Origin: Cecembia rubra
Lineage (GTDB): Bacteria; Bacteroidota; Bacteroidia; Cytophagales; Cyclobacteriaceae
DNA: 64,000 bases
NCBI RefSeq assembly: GCF_003014575.1
Contig: NZ_PYGF01000011.1
Location: forward strand, 89,463-153,462
Direction: 5' to 3'
Each line of letters opens with the position of its first letter. Position 1 is the first letter of the stretch. A model generated the notes under the pieces. The model ran no database searches and had not been told where the DNA came from. It saw nothing but the letters and a program-made list of their open reading frames with translations. Positions 36,385 to 45,782 of the stretch are shown piece after piece. The position numbers and the translations under genes were made by a program.

Positions 36385-37141
36385 GAATATTGTCATTACC
36401 GGTGCTGCTTCCGGTATCGGCAGGGAACTTGTTATTTTGCTGCATTCCAAGAACAATGTAATTGCAGTAGATATGGACGGGGATAGATTGGGAATGTTGA
36501 AAGGGGAATTACCAAGCATTGAGGTTTTTCAGATTGATCTTCTCTTCCCAGATGCTGTGGAGAAGGTTTTTGAAAAAGTTTATAAGAAATGGGAGACGAT
36601 AGATTACTTTTTCGCCAATGCTGGATTTGCAAAGTATGATAGTTGGTCAAATCTTGATCAACAGGCCTTTGAGACCATCTTTAGAATCAATGCCTGGGTT
36701 CCATTCCGGACAGCTCAAATCCTAAAAAAATCTCAGATTAAACCATTCAGACTGGTAGTTACTGCATCGGCGATGGCCTTTTGGACAGTTCCTGGATATA
36801 GTGTTTATAGTGCCAGTAAAGCTGCCATTCACCAATTGGCAGAGTCCATTAGGACCGAGGAGTATTCTAATTGGCTTACACTTGTATATCCTGCATCTAC
36901 AACAACAGCTTTTTTTTCAAAAGCGGGGAAAAATGTTCCCCAAGCATTTCCTGTCCAACAAGCTGAAAATGTAGCTAAAGCCATTATTAAGGGGGCCATC
37001 AAAGGGAAAAAGAGGGTATATCCTTCTTTTATTTTCAGATCAGTTCTTTTGATCAACAGGTTACTTCCTATTATCAGACCCTTGTATCAATTCTTGGAAA
37101 ACAGGAAATTCCAAAAATGGATGGGTTATACATACAAGTAA
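36371..37141 (+). CDS. SDR family oxidoreductase
   Basis: 256 residues. SDR motifs: ITGAASGIGRELV at residues 9-21, FFANAGFAKYD, catalytic Y-x3-K in YSVYSASKAA, and a hydrophobic C-terminal extension (FIFRSVLLINRLLPIIRPLY) that could associate with membrane, as in lipid- or steroid-type SDRs. The 14-bp overlap with the ADC-like gene suggests a joint pathway. Substrate unknown. Confidence 0.86.
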   Translation: MLSGKNIVITGAASGIGRELVILLHSKNNVIAVDMDGDRLGMLKGELPSIEVFQIDLLFPDAVEKVFEKVYKKWETIDYFFANAGFAKYDSWSNLDQQAFETIFRINAWVPFRTAQILKKSQIKPFRLVVTASAMAFWTVPGYSVYSASKAAIHQLAESIRTEEYSNWLTLVYPASTTTAFFSKAGKNVPQAFPVQQAENVAKAIIKGAIKGKKRVYPSFIFRSVLLINRLLPIIRPLYQFLENRKFQKWMGYTYK

Positions 37142-37198
37142 AAAAATTTTTAATAGATTTGATAACAAAAAAAGTAAGCCTCTAAATACCAATGCAAT

Positions 37199-37849
37199 AT
37201 GAGGGTAAAACAGATCTCAATTTTATTATTTTCACTCATTATTATAGCTGCCTGTGGCAAGAGCAATGAGGAGGAGATACTACCTCTAAAAGTGGCCAAA
37301 GCTTATGGATTTGATAATTTCGAAAAAGTCAATTCTATAGCCTACACCTGGAATGTGCAGGTAGATTCTGTCCGGATAGTTTCAAGAAATTGGAAATGGA
37401 ACATAAAAGAGAGCTCGGTATTCTATGCAGATTCAGATACGAGCTTTTCTTACAGTTTGGGTTTGCCAAAAGACCAAAAGCCTCAAATTGATAAGGGATT
37501 CATCAATGATAAATACTGGCTCATGTTTCCATTCCAATTGGTTTGGGACTCGGGATATTCGTACGAGGTAGAGGAAAATGTTCCAGCACCTATTTCAGGC
37601 ACTCCAAGTACCAAAATGATTGTGGTGTACAACAATGAAGATGGTTATACACCTGGTGATGCCTATGATTTATACCTGGATGACAATTTTTTTATCAAAG
37701 AATGGGTATTTAGGAGAGGGAATGGTCCAGAAGGAAGGGCTATTACCTGGGAAAGTGAAAAAGAATTTAAAGGCATCAAATTGGCGACAGAACACCGCAA
37801 TGACAAAGGAGCCTTGTTTATATGGTTTACGAACTTGGAGGTCAATTGA
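37199..37849 (+). CDS. lipoprotein of unknown function
   Basis: Not recognised. 216 residues, lipoprotein signal IIIAACGKSNEEE. The mature part is rich in Trp and Tyr (YTWNVQVDSVRIVSRNWKWN, KYWLMFPFQLVWDSGYSY), suggesting a beta-structured lipid- or substrate-binding fold. It follows the SDR by 57 bp and may be the last gene of the operon; a terminator follows. Confidence 0.7.
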   Translation: MRVKQISILLFSLIIIAACGKSNEEEILPLKVAKAYGFDNFEKVNSIAYTWNVQVDSVRIVSRNWKWNIKESSVFYADSDTSFSYSLGLPKDQKPQIDKGFINDKYWLMFPFQLVWDSGYSYEVEENVPAPISGTPSTKMIVVYNNEDGYTPGDAYDLYLDDNFFIKEWVFRRGNGPEGRAITWESEKEFKGIKLATEHRNDKGALFIWFTNLEVN

Positions 37850-37894
37850 CTCCGGCATGAGCATGAAATAGCTAATTAAAAAATTTCCAAATGT

Positions 37895-37924
37895 AAAAGG
37901 CTGTCCTCTATGGACAGCCTTTTT
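37895..37924. terminator. bidirectional terminator
   Basis: Stem AAAAGGCTGTCC / GGACAGCCTTTTT with a 5-nt loop between convergent genes (lipoprotein on plus, DUF6268-like protein on minus). Confidence 0.88.
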
Positions 37925-37947
37925 GGTATTATCAAGTGAATCGCTGT

Positions 37948-39087
37948 TTATAAAGTTACAAAACTTATCCCTATATTGAAGTAGAGGGCATTATTTAAGG
38001 TATTCTTCATCCCAAATTCCTGATTGCCGAAAAATCCTCTGAAAAACTCCCTGCCTCCAGGGAGTTCATCAGCATCAAAGCTCCAGTCAATCCTGTAACC
38101 AGCTTGGAAATGTGCCCAAAAAGGACCTCTCAATTGTTTTTGAAGTTCCACTCTCGGTCTCAATTCACCCCTTCTGATTTCAAAGCTGTTATCATTGATG
38201 GAAAATTCATTGACTCTATAGCTCTGCCCTTCAAGCTCATAACCAAAAAGCAAAAGGGAGTTTTTGTTGAAAGCATACCTGCCATGTACACGTGCCGGGA
38301 AAAGGATTTCTGTGCCCCACTTTCTATTGGTTGAAGTCACATCATACATGATCACAGGTACATAATTCATATTACCTACCCTGTAGGTACGGGCAATTCC
38401 AACACCCCAGCGTTTCAGTTCGCTTACCCGTTTCCCATATACTGCTGCAAGGCTCCACCGGATCGTCTCCAAGGGTTGGAAACCAAAATCATATGTCCCA
38501 CTCAAATCCATAGCACCTTGCAAAATGAGAAAATGCTGTTCACTCATGGGAAGAAAAACCGTGTTGGTCCAGTTGATATTGTTCAATCCCTTCTCATTCA
38601 GCACGGCTGGTAGGCTAAGATAAGTACTTGGACTTGCTCCTGTGATCCTGTTGGTCTGAATTTCGTCTATAGAATAACCTACGCGCATGTAATTCAAACC
38701 CGTTTGCCAAACAATATTGCTTTTGGAAATGACTGGAATATTTGAATTGAACCTAATACCACCAGTAAATCTAGCTCTTGCTGTTTCGGCCACATTCCCC
38801 TCTTCATCTACTCTCCAGCCAGTGCCGGAACTAGCAGGTAACCTGATATCCGAAAAGGTCATTTGGTAAGGCATTTGCATGTCCCATGACACACTCAGAA
38901 AACGGGTTGGACTCAGTCCTACAATGGTCGGTTTGGCAAATCGTCTGACGTTTTTATCATCTACCAGTTCCATGTCGTCATATTTGCTCCAATCTTCTTC
39001 CTCTTCTTCTTGGGCAAAAACAGGTATGGCCATGATGGCATAAATCAAAACCAAAAAGCAAAATACTTTTTTAAAGCTTATCGCCAT
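37948..39087 (-). CDS. outer-membrane protein, DUF6268-like
   Basis: 379 residues. Signal peptide (FLVLIYAIMAIPVFAQ) then an acidic stretch EEEEEDWSKYDD. The remainder is barrel-like with many alternating strands (FTGGIRFNSNIPVI, WSLAAVYGKRVSELKRWGVG, GRYAFNKNSLLLFGYELEGQ) and ends in LYFNIGISFVTL, a typical outer-membrane terminus. The pattern fits Bacteroidota DUF6268 proteins of unknown role. It is 7 bp downstream of the DUF2147 gene, the last gene of a three-gene minus-strand unit. Confidence 0.75.
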   Translation of the reverse strand: MAISFKKVFCFLVLIYAIMAIPVFAQEEEEEDWSKYDDMELVDDKNVRRFAKPTIVGLSPTRFLSVSWDMQMPYQMTFSDIRLPASSGTGWRVDEEGNVAETARARFTGGIRFNSNIPVISKSNIVWQTGLNYMRVGYSIDEIQTNRITGASPSTYLSLPAVLNEKGLNNINWTNTVFLPMSEQHFLILQGAMDLSGTYDFGFQPLETIRWSLAAVYGKRVSELKRWGVGIARTYRVGNMNYVPVIMYDVTSTNRKWGTEILFPARVHGRYAFNKNSLLLFGYELEGQSYRVNEFSINDNSFEIRRGELRPRVELQKQLRGPFWAHFQAGYRIDWSFDADELPGGREFFRGFFGNQEFGMKNTLNNALYFNIGISFVTL

Positions 39088-39094
39088 TGCCAGA

Positions 39095-39538
39095 TCAGTT
39101 TACTTTCAATCTTCTCCAAGTATCTGACCGTCCAAAGGTCTTCACTCCTACGAATCCTCTGATATCTAAAGTATTGTCGTCTTTCCAGGTGATTACAGAG
39201 CTGTAAGTGTTTCCAGTTTCGGGGTCGTAAATGGTTCCTTCAGCCCACTCGCCTTTGCCTTTGTATTCAAAATCTTTCAGAATCCTATAGCCTCTCAAAG
39301 GGACACTTTTCATGCTGGCATCAGGGTTGTTGACATCTGTTTTCGGTTTTCCTGTTTCAGGATCGTTGGGCTCTTTTAACCAGACTATTCTGCCATAATA
39401 TTTTCCATCAATATTGTCGATTTTTACCCTTGCTTTACCATGACCGGGTTCCCAGACCCCCACTATGTCATCGGCATTTTGTGCAATTGCCATTGTGCCT
39501 AAAAGGGATAAACTTAAAATTAAGATCAACTTTTTCAT
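39095..39538 (-). CDS. DUF2147 family secreted protein
   Basis: 147 residues. Signal peptide (LILSLSLLGTMAIAQ) and the DUF2147 pattern: DIVGVWEPGHGKARVKI, GKYYGRIVWLKEPND, KSVPLRGYRILKDFEYKGKG, GTIYDPETGNTYSS, LDIRGFVGVKTFGRS. Members are small periplasmic beta-barrels (lipocalin-like) of unknown ligand. It lies between a lipoprotein gene (18 bp upstream) and the barrel protein gene (7 bp downstream). Confidence 0.92.
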   Translation of the reverse strand: MKKLILILSLSLLGTMAIAQNADDIVGVWEPGHGKARVKIDNIDGKYYGRIVWLKEPNDPETGKPKTDVNNPDASMKSVPLRGYRILKDFEYKGKGEWAEGTIYDPETGNTYSSVITWKDDNTLDIRGFVGVKTFGRSDTWRRLKVN

Positions 39539-39556
39539 AGCGTATTACATTTAGGT

Positions 39557-40081
39557 TTATTTTTTGACTTCCAGCTCAAAGACGATTTTTAAGCTAAAAT
39601 TCAGATCTTCCCAGAATTCTTCATCTTTCAGATCAAAATCACCTACAAATGTGATTTTACCATCTTCAAGGGCAGAAGCTAAATTTTCCTGTTTGGCTGC
39701 CAAGGAAAGCTGAAATGGAGACCCGCTTTTAATTTCACCTTCATAAAGACCGATTCGGGTCATGGAAGTATTTTTAGAGGTTATTTCAAAAACCATCTTT
39801 TCCAGCTCCGGCAATTCTTCCGCATCTTTCAAAACAAACTCAACTTTGCTGATTTTAACATTTTTGATAGCGGTGGTTTCTTCCAATTCTGGTCCAATCA
39901 ATTCATTTAATTTGAATTCCCAAGATGCAGTTGCTGTATTTGCACCTTCAAAAAGTGGACCTTCTGCTTTAAGGTTCAATTCAGGTGTTTCCACAAGAAA
40001 GGTTTCTGTTTCTCCTGTACAGGATACCAACCACATAACCGAGCATAAAGTCAGAATATAAAATGAAATGCTGTTTTTCAT
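39557..40081 (-). CDS. lipoprotein of unknown function
   Basis: Not recognised. 174 residues; lipoprotein signal LCSVMWLVSCTGETE. The mature chain is acidic and beta-rich with EFKLNELIGPELEETTAIK and VKISKVEFVLKDAEELPELE. First gene of the unit with DUF2147 and the DUF6268-like barrel, so a shared envelope function is likely but undefined. Confidence 0.68.
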   Translation of the reverse strand: MKNSISFYILTLCSVMWLVSCTGETETFLVETPELNLKAEGPLFEGANTATASWEFKLNELIGPELEETTAIKNVKISKVEFVLKDAEELPELEKMVFEITSKNTSMTRIGLYEGEIKSGSPFQLSLAAKQENLASALEDGKITFVGDFDLKDEEFWEDLNFSLKIVFELEVKK

Positions 40082-40406
40082 ATTAGCGCAATTTGTTTTT
40101 TTAACGAAGAAAACCGGATTGGGGATACAAATATATCCTGGAAGGAGACATAACCTAATTGGTATTCCACTTTTAGGTTATTTAAATCTAAATCAATCTG
40201 TTGGTTTTTGTTTAGTCCATGGCTTTTCCAAATCTATGGCAGACATGGTGATTTGATATTTAATAAAGGCTTAAGATATTCTTATAGCCGACAACTGAAT
40301 TCTTCTTGGAATTCTGCCAAAAAGGAGCAAACTTCCAAGGGCTGATTTTTGAATTTTCCCGCAAAAAAAGGTTCAAAATCGTTAAAATGAAAAATAAAAA
40401 TAATTT
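40082..40406. other. 325-bp divergent spacer with an inverted repeat
   Basis: No gene seen; short frames here are AT-rich and unlike neighbours. One structure: ATAACCTAA (40150-40158) and TTAGGTTAT (40173-40181), a perfect 9-bp inverted repeat with a 14-bp loop. It has no T run, so it is not a terminator; an operator or hairpin is possible. Confidence 0.45.
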
Positions 40407-41702
40407 ATGATTAAGATAAATGGTTTTATTGCTTGCTTCCTTTTGCTTGCCAACAGTTTGTTTTCTTATCAACTTAGCGATGTTGAAAAACAGTTATTGG
40501 AGAGGATTGACAGGAATTATAATGAAACGGTGGCCTTATTAGAAGAAACTGTTAATATCAATTCAGGTACTTTCAATCTGGAAGGTGTCAGGGAAGTGGG
40601 GAGGGTTTTTGAAAGAGAGTTTTCAAAAATTGGATTCCAGACAGAATGGGTAACCCTGCCTGATTCTTTAAGAAGAGCGGGCCATTTTGTAGCGACAAGG
40701 AAAGGAACTAAGGGAAAAAAACTCTTCTTTATAGGTCATTTGGATACGGTTTTTGAAAAGGATATGCCGTTCTATCCCTTTACTTTTGTTGATGATAATA
40801 CAGCCAAAGGACAAGGAGTGAATGACATGAAAGGCGGTAATGTAATGATTTTTGCCACCTTAAAAGCGCTTCATGAATTGGGGCTTTTAGAGGATAAAAC
40901 GATCACTGTTTATTTTACAGGGGATGAGGAGAATGCAGGAAGTCCAAGCTGGGTAAGTAGATTGGATTTTGTAGAGAGGGCCAAACAGCATGATTATGCC
41001 TTGGGTTATGAAACAGCCCAAGGTTTTAATATAGCAACTGTGGCCCGAAGAGGTGCCAGTGGTTGGACATTAAAAACCAAAGGCAGACAAGTACATTCTT
41101 CGGGTGTATTCAGGGAAACAGTCGGCTATGGTGCAATATATGAGGCAGCAAGGATTCTTAATGCTTTCCGGGAAGAATTGGCAGGAGAACAATACCTAAC
41201 CTTCAATCCCGGTCAAATTATTGGCGGTTCGGATATTGAGTATAATGAAATAAGCGGTGAAGGTTCTGCTTTGGGTAAGACCAATATTGTTGCCAGAGAA
41301 GCTCTCGTTACAGGAGACTTGAGGTTTTTGGGTGAAGAACAGAAAGAAGCAGCCAGAGAAAAAATGAGAAAGATAGTAGGCCAAAATCTAAACGGCACCA
41401 CAGCAGAAATTGAATTCGAAGATGGGATTCCCTCCATGCCACCTAGCTCCGGTAATTATGCATTGGTAGATATCCTTAATAAAGTAAGTTTGGATATAGG
41501 TTTTGGGGAGGTGAAAGCTGGTGACCCTGGTTCCAGAGGAGCTGGGGATATTTCTTATGTTGCAGGTTACCTCGATTGCATTGATGGTTTGGGAGCCTCA
41601 GGTACTGGGGCACACTCACCCGCAGAAACTATTAACATGAAGGAATATCCGAATCTTATCAAGAGGAGTACACTATATGTTTATCGTTTAATTAATATGT
41701 AG
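40407..41702 (+). CDS. M20 family metallopeptidase (glutamate carboxypeptidase-like), secreted
   Basis: 431 residues with an N-terminal signal sequence (FIACFLLLANSLFS). Dinuclear zinc ligands of the M20 fold are in place: GHLDTV (His, with catalytic Asp two on), NDMKGG (bridging Asp), GDEENAG (catalytic Glu and ligand Glu), and the last ligand His in GTGAHSPAE. The segment RQVHSSGVF marks the dimerisation domain. It resembles carboxypeptidase G2-type enzymes that remove C-terminal Glu or other residues. Substrate not determined. Single-gene unit in context. Confidence 0.92.
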   Translation: MIKINGFIACFLLLANSLFSYQLSDVEKQLLERIDRNYNETVALLEETVNINSGTFNLEGVREVGRVFEREFSKIGFQTEWVTLPDSLRRAGHFVATRKGTKGKKLFFIGHLDTVFEKDMPFYPFTFVDDNTAKGQGVNDMKGGNVMIFATLKALHELGLLEDKTITVYFTGDEENAGSPSWVSRLDFVERAKQHDYALGYETAQGFNIATVARRGASGWTLKTKGRQVHSSGVFRETVGYGAIYEAARILNAFREELAGEQYLTFNPGQIIGGSDIEYNEISGEGSALGKTNIVAREALVTGDLRFLGEEQKEAAREKMRKIVGQNLNGTTAEIEFEDGIPSMPPSSGNYALVDILNKVSLDIGFGEVKAGDPGSRGAGDISYVAGYLDCIDGLGASGTGAHSPAETINMKEYPNLIKRSTLYVYRLINM

Positions 41703-41776
41703 AAAATCCTATTACAAAATTTGTTCAGGATAAAAATAGTTTGGGGACTTTTTGTGTCAATCTTGTTTTTGAACTC

Positions 41777-42382
41777 ATGAAGAAAAAAATATCCATGTGT
41801 GCAGCATTGATCGTTTGGTCTTCTGTATTTGCACAATATTTCATTATGTTGGAAGGTAGTCAGTTAGATTTGTTAGGAGCTACTGTCCGTTTCTTTAGTT
41901 ATTTTACAATTTTGACCAATTCTTTGGTTGCCATTTACTTTACTTCCCAACTATGGGCTAAAAACCAAGATATTAAATCATTTTGGGGAAGGCCTGGTGT
42001 ATTGACTGCGATCACAGTTTATATATTGGTTGTTGGAATTGTTTACCAAGTTGCATTAAGGCATACATGGAATCCCGAAGGAATTGCTAGAGTTGTTGAT
42101 GAATTGCTTCATACTATTAATCCACTTTTGGTTTTAGTGTTTTGGGCTGTTTTTGAGTTGAAGCATAAAATCTACTGGACACAAATATATTCATGGCTTA
42201 TTTATCCCTTCATTTATCTCCTTTTCACCATTTCCAAAGGATATTACACAGGATTTTATCCTTATCCTTTCGTTAATGTGTCAGAACTTGGGTATGCGAT
42301 GGTTGCGATGAACAGTTTAATCCTATTTGGCGCATTTTTTGGCATTTCAGTTGGATTGCTTATGATAGGGAGGAAAATTTAG
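41777..42382 (+). CDS. Pr6Pr family membrane protein
   Basis: ATG 41777 chosen over an in-frame TTG at 41741; 201 residues. Six hydrophobic segments, starting CAALIVWSSVFAQYFIMLEG, then RFFSYFTILTNSLVAIYFTS, ending LILFGAFFGISVGLLMIG. RFFSYFTILTN and the WNPEG...HTINP region are hallmarks of the Pr6Pr (FAR-17a/AIG1-like) family of six-helix proteins, function unknown in bacteria. It starts 74 bp after the M20 gene. Confidence 0.8.
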   Translation: MKKKISMCAALIVWSSVFAQYFIMLEGSQLDLLGATVRFFSYFTILTNSLVAIYFTSQLWAKNQDIKSFWGRPGVLTAITVYILVVGIVYQVALRHTWNPEGIARVVDELLHTINPLLVLVFWAVFELKHKIYWTQIYSWLIYPFIYLLFTISKGYYTGFYPYPFVNVSELGYAMVAMNSLILFGAFFGISVGLLMIGRKI

Positions 42383-42413
42383 TAATCTCAGAAAAATGTG
42401 GTTATAAAAAAGT

Positions 42414-42425
42414 AGAAGCGCTTCT
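42414..42425. promoter_or_regulatory. 12-bp palindrome, LacI-operator-like, upstream of amylase gene
   Basis: AGAAGCGCTTCT is a perfect palindrome with central CG and an AAGCGCTT core, close to LacI-family operators such as those controlling maltose/sugar genes. It sits 113 bp before the amylase ATG at 42539. No LacI-type gene is in the window. Confidence 0.45.
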
Positions 42426-42538
42426 TAGGTGGTTTCACTCCTTTAATCTGTTCCCATCCTAGGAGGAGTATCAATTGTAAGGAAAGATACTTTATTTTTT
42501 ATCAAATGAAATTTGACACAAATCATTATTTTAGTCAA

Positions 42539-44416
42539 ATGAAAAATAATTTGCTTATGGCTGCATTGATTTCTTCAATGATTTTCACAGCTTCAGGATG
42601 TAATCAAAAAGAATCAAAAAAAACTTCAACAACAGAAATGTCCGAACCCCATAAAATGGTAGTCTACCAGGTCTTCACCCGGCTTTTTGGGAACACCAAA
42701 ACCATTCAAAAGCCTTGGGGTACCCTAGAAGAAAACGGAGTGGGCAAATTCAGTGATTTTACAGACAATGCGCTTAAGGAAATCAGGGATTTGGGGGTTA
42801 CGCATATCTGGTATACCGGCGTGCCCCATCATGCTGTCATTCGGGATTATACCCAATATGGTATTAGCAATGACGATCCAGATGTGGTAAAAGGAAGGGC
42901 AGGTTCTCCCTATGCGATAAAAGATTATTATCAGGTCAATCCTGATCTGGCAGAAGATCCTGGCAGGAGGATGGAAGAATTTGAAGCTTTAATCGAAAGG
43001 ACCCATCAGCATGGGATGAAAGTTATAATTGATATCGTCCCCAATCATGTAGCAAGAAGGTACGAGGGTAGAAACAATCCAGCAGGAGTCAAGGATTTTG
43101 GAGCAGATGACGACACTTCTGTCGCCTATCACCGGGACAACAATTTCTACTATATTCCCGGGAGTAGTTTCAAGGTTCCGGCACCACTCGATGGATACCG
43201 CCCACTAGGTGGGGATCCACATCCATTGGCTGATGGAAAATTTGAAGAAATTCCAGCCAAATGGACAGGAAATGGTTCTAGGGAAGCACAACCCCATTTT
43301 TATGATTGGTATGAAACTGTAAAAGTCAATTATGGCGTTAAACCCGACGGCACCAAGGATTTCCCTACTTTACCAGAGGATTTTGCTCAAAAAGATTTCC
43401 GTACACATGCGGAATTTTGGAAAGATAAAGATGTGCCTGACTCTTGGAAAAAATTCCGTGACATAGCCCTTTTCTGGATCAGTAAGGGCGTGGACGGATT
43501 TAGGTACGATATGGCAGAAATGGTGCCGGTTGAGTTTTGGTCTTATTTGAATTCAGCCATCAAAATGGAGAATGCTTCAGCTTTCCTATTGGCTGAAATC
43601 TATAATCCCAAGGAATACCGCAATTATATACATCTAGGAAAAATGGATTACCTCTATGACAAAGTAGAGCTGTATGACACACTAAAAAACATTATGCAGG
43701 GGAAAGGGTCTACTGACCATCTTGTCCCAATCCAACAAGGTCTGGCTGATATTGGGAAGCACATGTTGCATTTTTTGGAAAACCACGATGAGCAAAGGGT
43801 CGCAAGCCCTGACTTTGCCGGTAAGGCAGAGATGGCAAAGCCTGCTGCTGTTCTATCTGCTACAATTGACCGAGGGCCTATGATGATTTACTTTGGCCAG
43901 GAAGTGGGTGAACCAGGTGCCGAGTATGCGGGATTTGGGAAACCTTCCCGAACTTCTATTTTTGATTACATTGGTGTACCGCATCACCAGCGTTGGATGA
44001 ACAATGGGAAGTTCGATGGGGGCCAGCTTTCTGCTGAGGAGAAGGAATTAAGGGATTTTTATAAAAGACTGTTAAACTTAACCAAAGGTAGTCCTGCTCT
44101 AGGTGGAAATTACTTGGAAATCCATCGCTACAACCGCCAAAACACAGAATGGTACAATGACAGGGTGTTTGCTTATGTCCGATGGTCGGAAGAACAAAAA
44201 TTTGTGATCATCACTAATTTTGATTCAATTCAGGCCTTTGGATTTGATCTGGAGTTGCCTGCTGATTTGGTTAAAGATTGGGAATTACCTGCCGGAGACC
44301 ATAGAATGCTGGAAAAATTATATGGAGAGAAACAACCGATATTGCAGGTTTCTGGAGGGAAAGCAAAGGTTAGGGTTGATCTGAAACCTTTGGAGAGCTG
44401 GATTTTGGAGTTGTAA
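42539..44416 (+). CDS. alpha-amylase family (GH13) lipoprotein
   Basis: ATG 42539 gives a proper lipoprotein signal (LLMAALISSMIFTASGC); the frame extends to 42506. 625 residues. The four GH13 conserved regions appear in order: DIVPNHV near 164, GFRYDMAEMV near 320 (nucleophile Asp), LLAEIYN near 351 (acid/base Glu) and FLENHDEQR near 413 (transition-state Asp). It hydrolyses alpha-1,4-linked glucans or oligosaccharides, probably facing the periplasm or exterior. No SusC/D is adjacent. The LacI-like palindrome upstream suggests sugar-responsive control. Confidence 0.92.
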   Translation: MKNNLLMAALISSMIFTASGCNQKESKKTSTTEMSEPHKMVVYQVFTRLFGNTKTIQKPWGTLEENGVGKFSDFTDNALKEIRDLGVTHIWYTGVPHHAVIRDYTQYGISNDDPDVVKGRAGSPYAIKDYYQVNPDLAEDPGRRMEEFEALIERTHQHGMKVIIDIVPNHVARRYEGRNNPAGVKDFGADDDTSVAYHRDNNFYYIPGSSFKVPAPLDGYRPLGGDPHPLADGKFEEIPAKWTGNGSREAQPHFYDWYETVKVNYGVKPDGTKDFPTLPEDFAQKDFRTHAEFWKDKDVPDSWKKFRDIALFWISKGVDGFRYDMAEMVPVEFWSYLNSAIKMENASAFLLAEIYNPKEYRNYIHLGKMDYLYDKVELYDTLKNIMQGKGSTDHLVPIQQGLADIGKHMLHFLENHDEQRVASPDFAGKAEMAKPAAVLSATIDRGPMMIYFGQEVGEPGAEYAGFGKPSRTSIFDYIGVPHHQRWMNNGKFDGGQLSAEEKELRDFYKRLLNLTKGSPALGGNYLEIHRYNRQNTEWYNDRVFAYVRWSEEQKFVIITNFDSIQAFGFDLELPADLVKDWELPAGDHRMLEKLYGEKQPILQVSGGKAKVRVDLKPLESWILEL

Positions 44417-44462
44417 ATACCATGGATTTAACAAAGGGATTCAAAAGAAGGCCACAATTGTT

Positions 44463-44470
44463 TACATTTG
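44463..44470 (+). promoter_or_regulatory. predicted -7 box of hmgA promoter
   Basis: TACATTTG matches TAnnTTTG 26 bp before the hmgA ATG. Confidence 0.42.
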
Positions 44471-44496
44471 TGAATATAAACCCAAATAATTGAATC

Positions 44497-45660
44497 ATGG
44501 CTTATTATTTCAGACTAGGAAATATCCCGCCGAAAAGACATATCCAATTCCGTCAACCGGACGGAAGTCTTTATAAGGAGGAATTAGTGAGTTCCAAAGG
44601 ATTCTCAGGTATTTATTCCAACCTCTATCATATCCATAATCCCAACAATGTACTGGCTATTGGCAAGCCAGTTCCCTATCATTGGGAACCTGCCAAAGAG
44701 CATGGTTTAAAACAAACCCATTTAAAAACTGCTGGAATAGGCAATACCGGAATGGATTATCTCAATGCCAGGAAAATGCTCATGATGAACAATGATGTCA
44801 TGATGGGTATTTGCTCTCCTGAGCAGAGAAAGATGGATTATTTCTTCAAAAATGCTGATGGAGATGAGTTGATCTATGTCCATGACGGGGAGGGGGTGAT
44901 GTATTCCCAATTTGGTAAATTGGAGGTAAGGCAGGGAGACTATATTGTCATACCCAGGACTACCATTTATCGTTTTGAGTGGAAGGAGGAAGGCCCTTTG
45001 AGGCTTTTGATCATAGAATCACAGGGGCCTATTGAAACTGTTAAAAGATATAGGAATGAGTTGGGTCAGTTGTTGGAGCACTCACCTTACTGCGAGCGCG
45101 ATATCCGACCCCCAGGAGAATTGGTGACTGAAACTGAAAAAGGGGAGTATTTGGTCCAAATTAAAAAGGGAGGCATGCTTCATCCCTACACTTATGGGCA
45201 CAGTCCCTTGGATATCGTAGGATGGGATGGATTTCTTTATCCATACGCTTTATCCATTCATGATTTTGAGCCAATTACCGGACGTATCCATCAGCCCCCT
45301 CCGGTTCATCAGACTTTTCAGGCATGGGGTTTTGTGATCTGTTCTTTTGTTCCGAGGTTATTTGATTATCATCCACTGGCAATACCAGCACCCTATAACC
45401 ATAGCAATATAGACTCCGATGAGGTCCTTTATTATGCAGAGGGTGAATTCATGTCCAGGAAAGGAATTGACAGGGGATCTTTTACCATTCATATGGGAGG
45501 ACTACCTCATGGACCTCATCCAGGAACGGTTGAAAAATCCATAGGGGCCAGGGAAACCCATGAATTGGCAGTGATGCTTGATACTTTCCGTCCTCTATTT
45601 GTGACTACTCAAGGATTGGAATTTGTTGATCCGGACTATCCAATGAGCTGGAAAGAATAA
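44497..45660 (+). CDS. hmgA: homogentisate 1,2-dioxygenase
   Basis: 387 residues, cupin-type Fe(II) ring-cleaving dioxygenase of tyrosine/phenylalanine breakdown, giving maleylacetoacetate. The N-terminus (YYFRLGNIPPKRHIQFR) and the C-terminal iron-site segments (HNHS-like PYNHSNIDSDEVLYYAEGEF, GSFTIHMGGLPHGPHPG) are characteristic; the His and Glu ligands are visible in YNHSNIDSDE and LPHGPHPG. It is the shorter Bacteroidota-type form. The usual partners (hpd, fumarylacetoacetase) are not in the window. Confidence 0.92.
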   Translation: MAYYFRLGNIPPKRHIQFRQPDGSLYKEELVSSKGFSGIYSNLYHIHNPNNVLAIGKPVPYHWEPAKEHGLKQTHLKTAGIGNTGMDYLNARKMLMMNNDVMMGICSPEQRKMDYFFKNADGDELIYVHDGEGVMYSQFGKLEVRQGDYIVIPRTTIYRFEWKEEGPLRLLIIESQGPIETVKRYRNELGQLLEHSPYCERDIRPPGELVTETEKGEYLVQIKKGGMLHPYTYGHSPLDIVGWDGFLYPYALSIHDFEPITGRIHQPPPVHQTFQAWGFVICSFVPRLFDYHPLAIPAPYNHSNIDSDEVLYYAEGEFMSRKGIDRGSFTIHMGGLPHGPHPGTVEKSIGARETHELAVMLDTFRPLFVTTQGLEFVDPDYPMSWKE

Positions 45661-45782
45661 TTCCTAATTCAAAAAGTATTGTTTGGCCTTTAGAATCTGA
45701 TGTAAGTAAGCAAAACGAGCGCAGTTTCTAAGGGCCTATTTTTTTAAATCGAATGGGCTTTGTGTTGGGGTATAAGGGGAGT

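Noticed and set aside
40260..40472. 70-residue minus-strand frame overlapping the M20 gene start
   Set aside because: Low-complexity, overlaps a real signal peptide; no similarity to any family.
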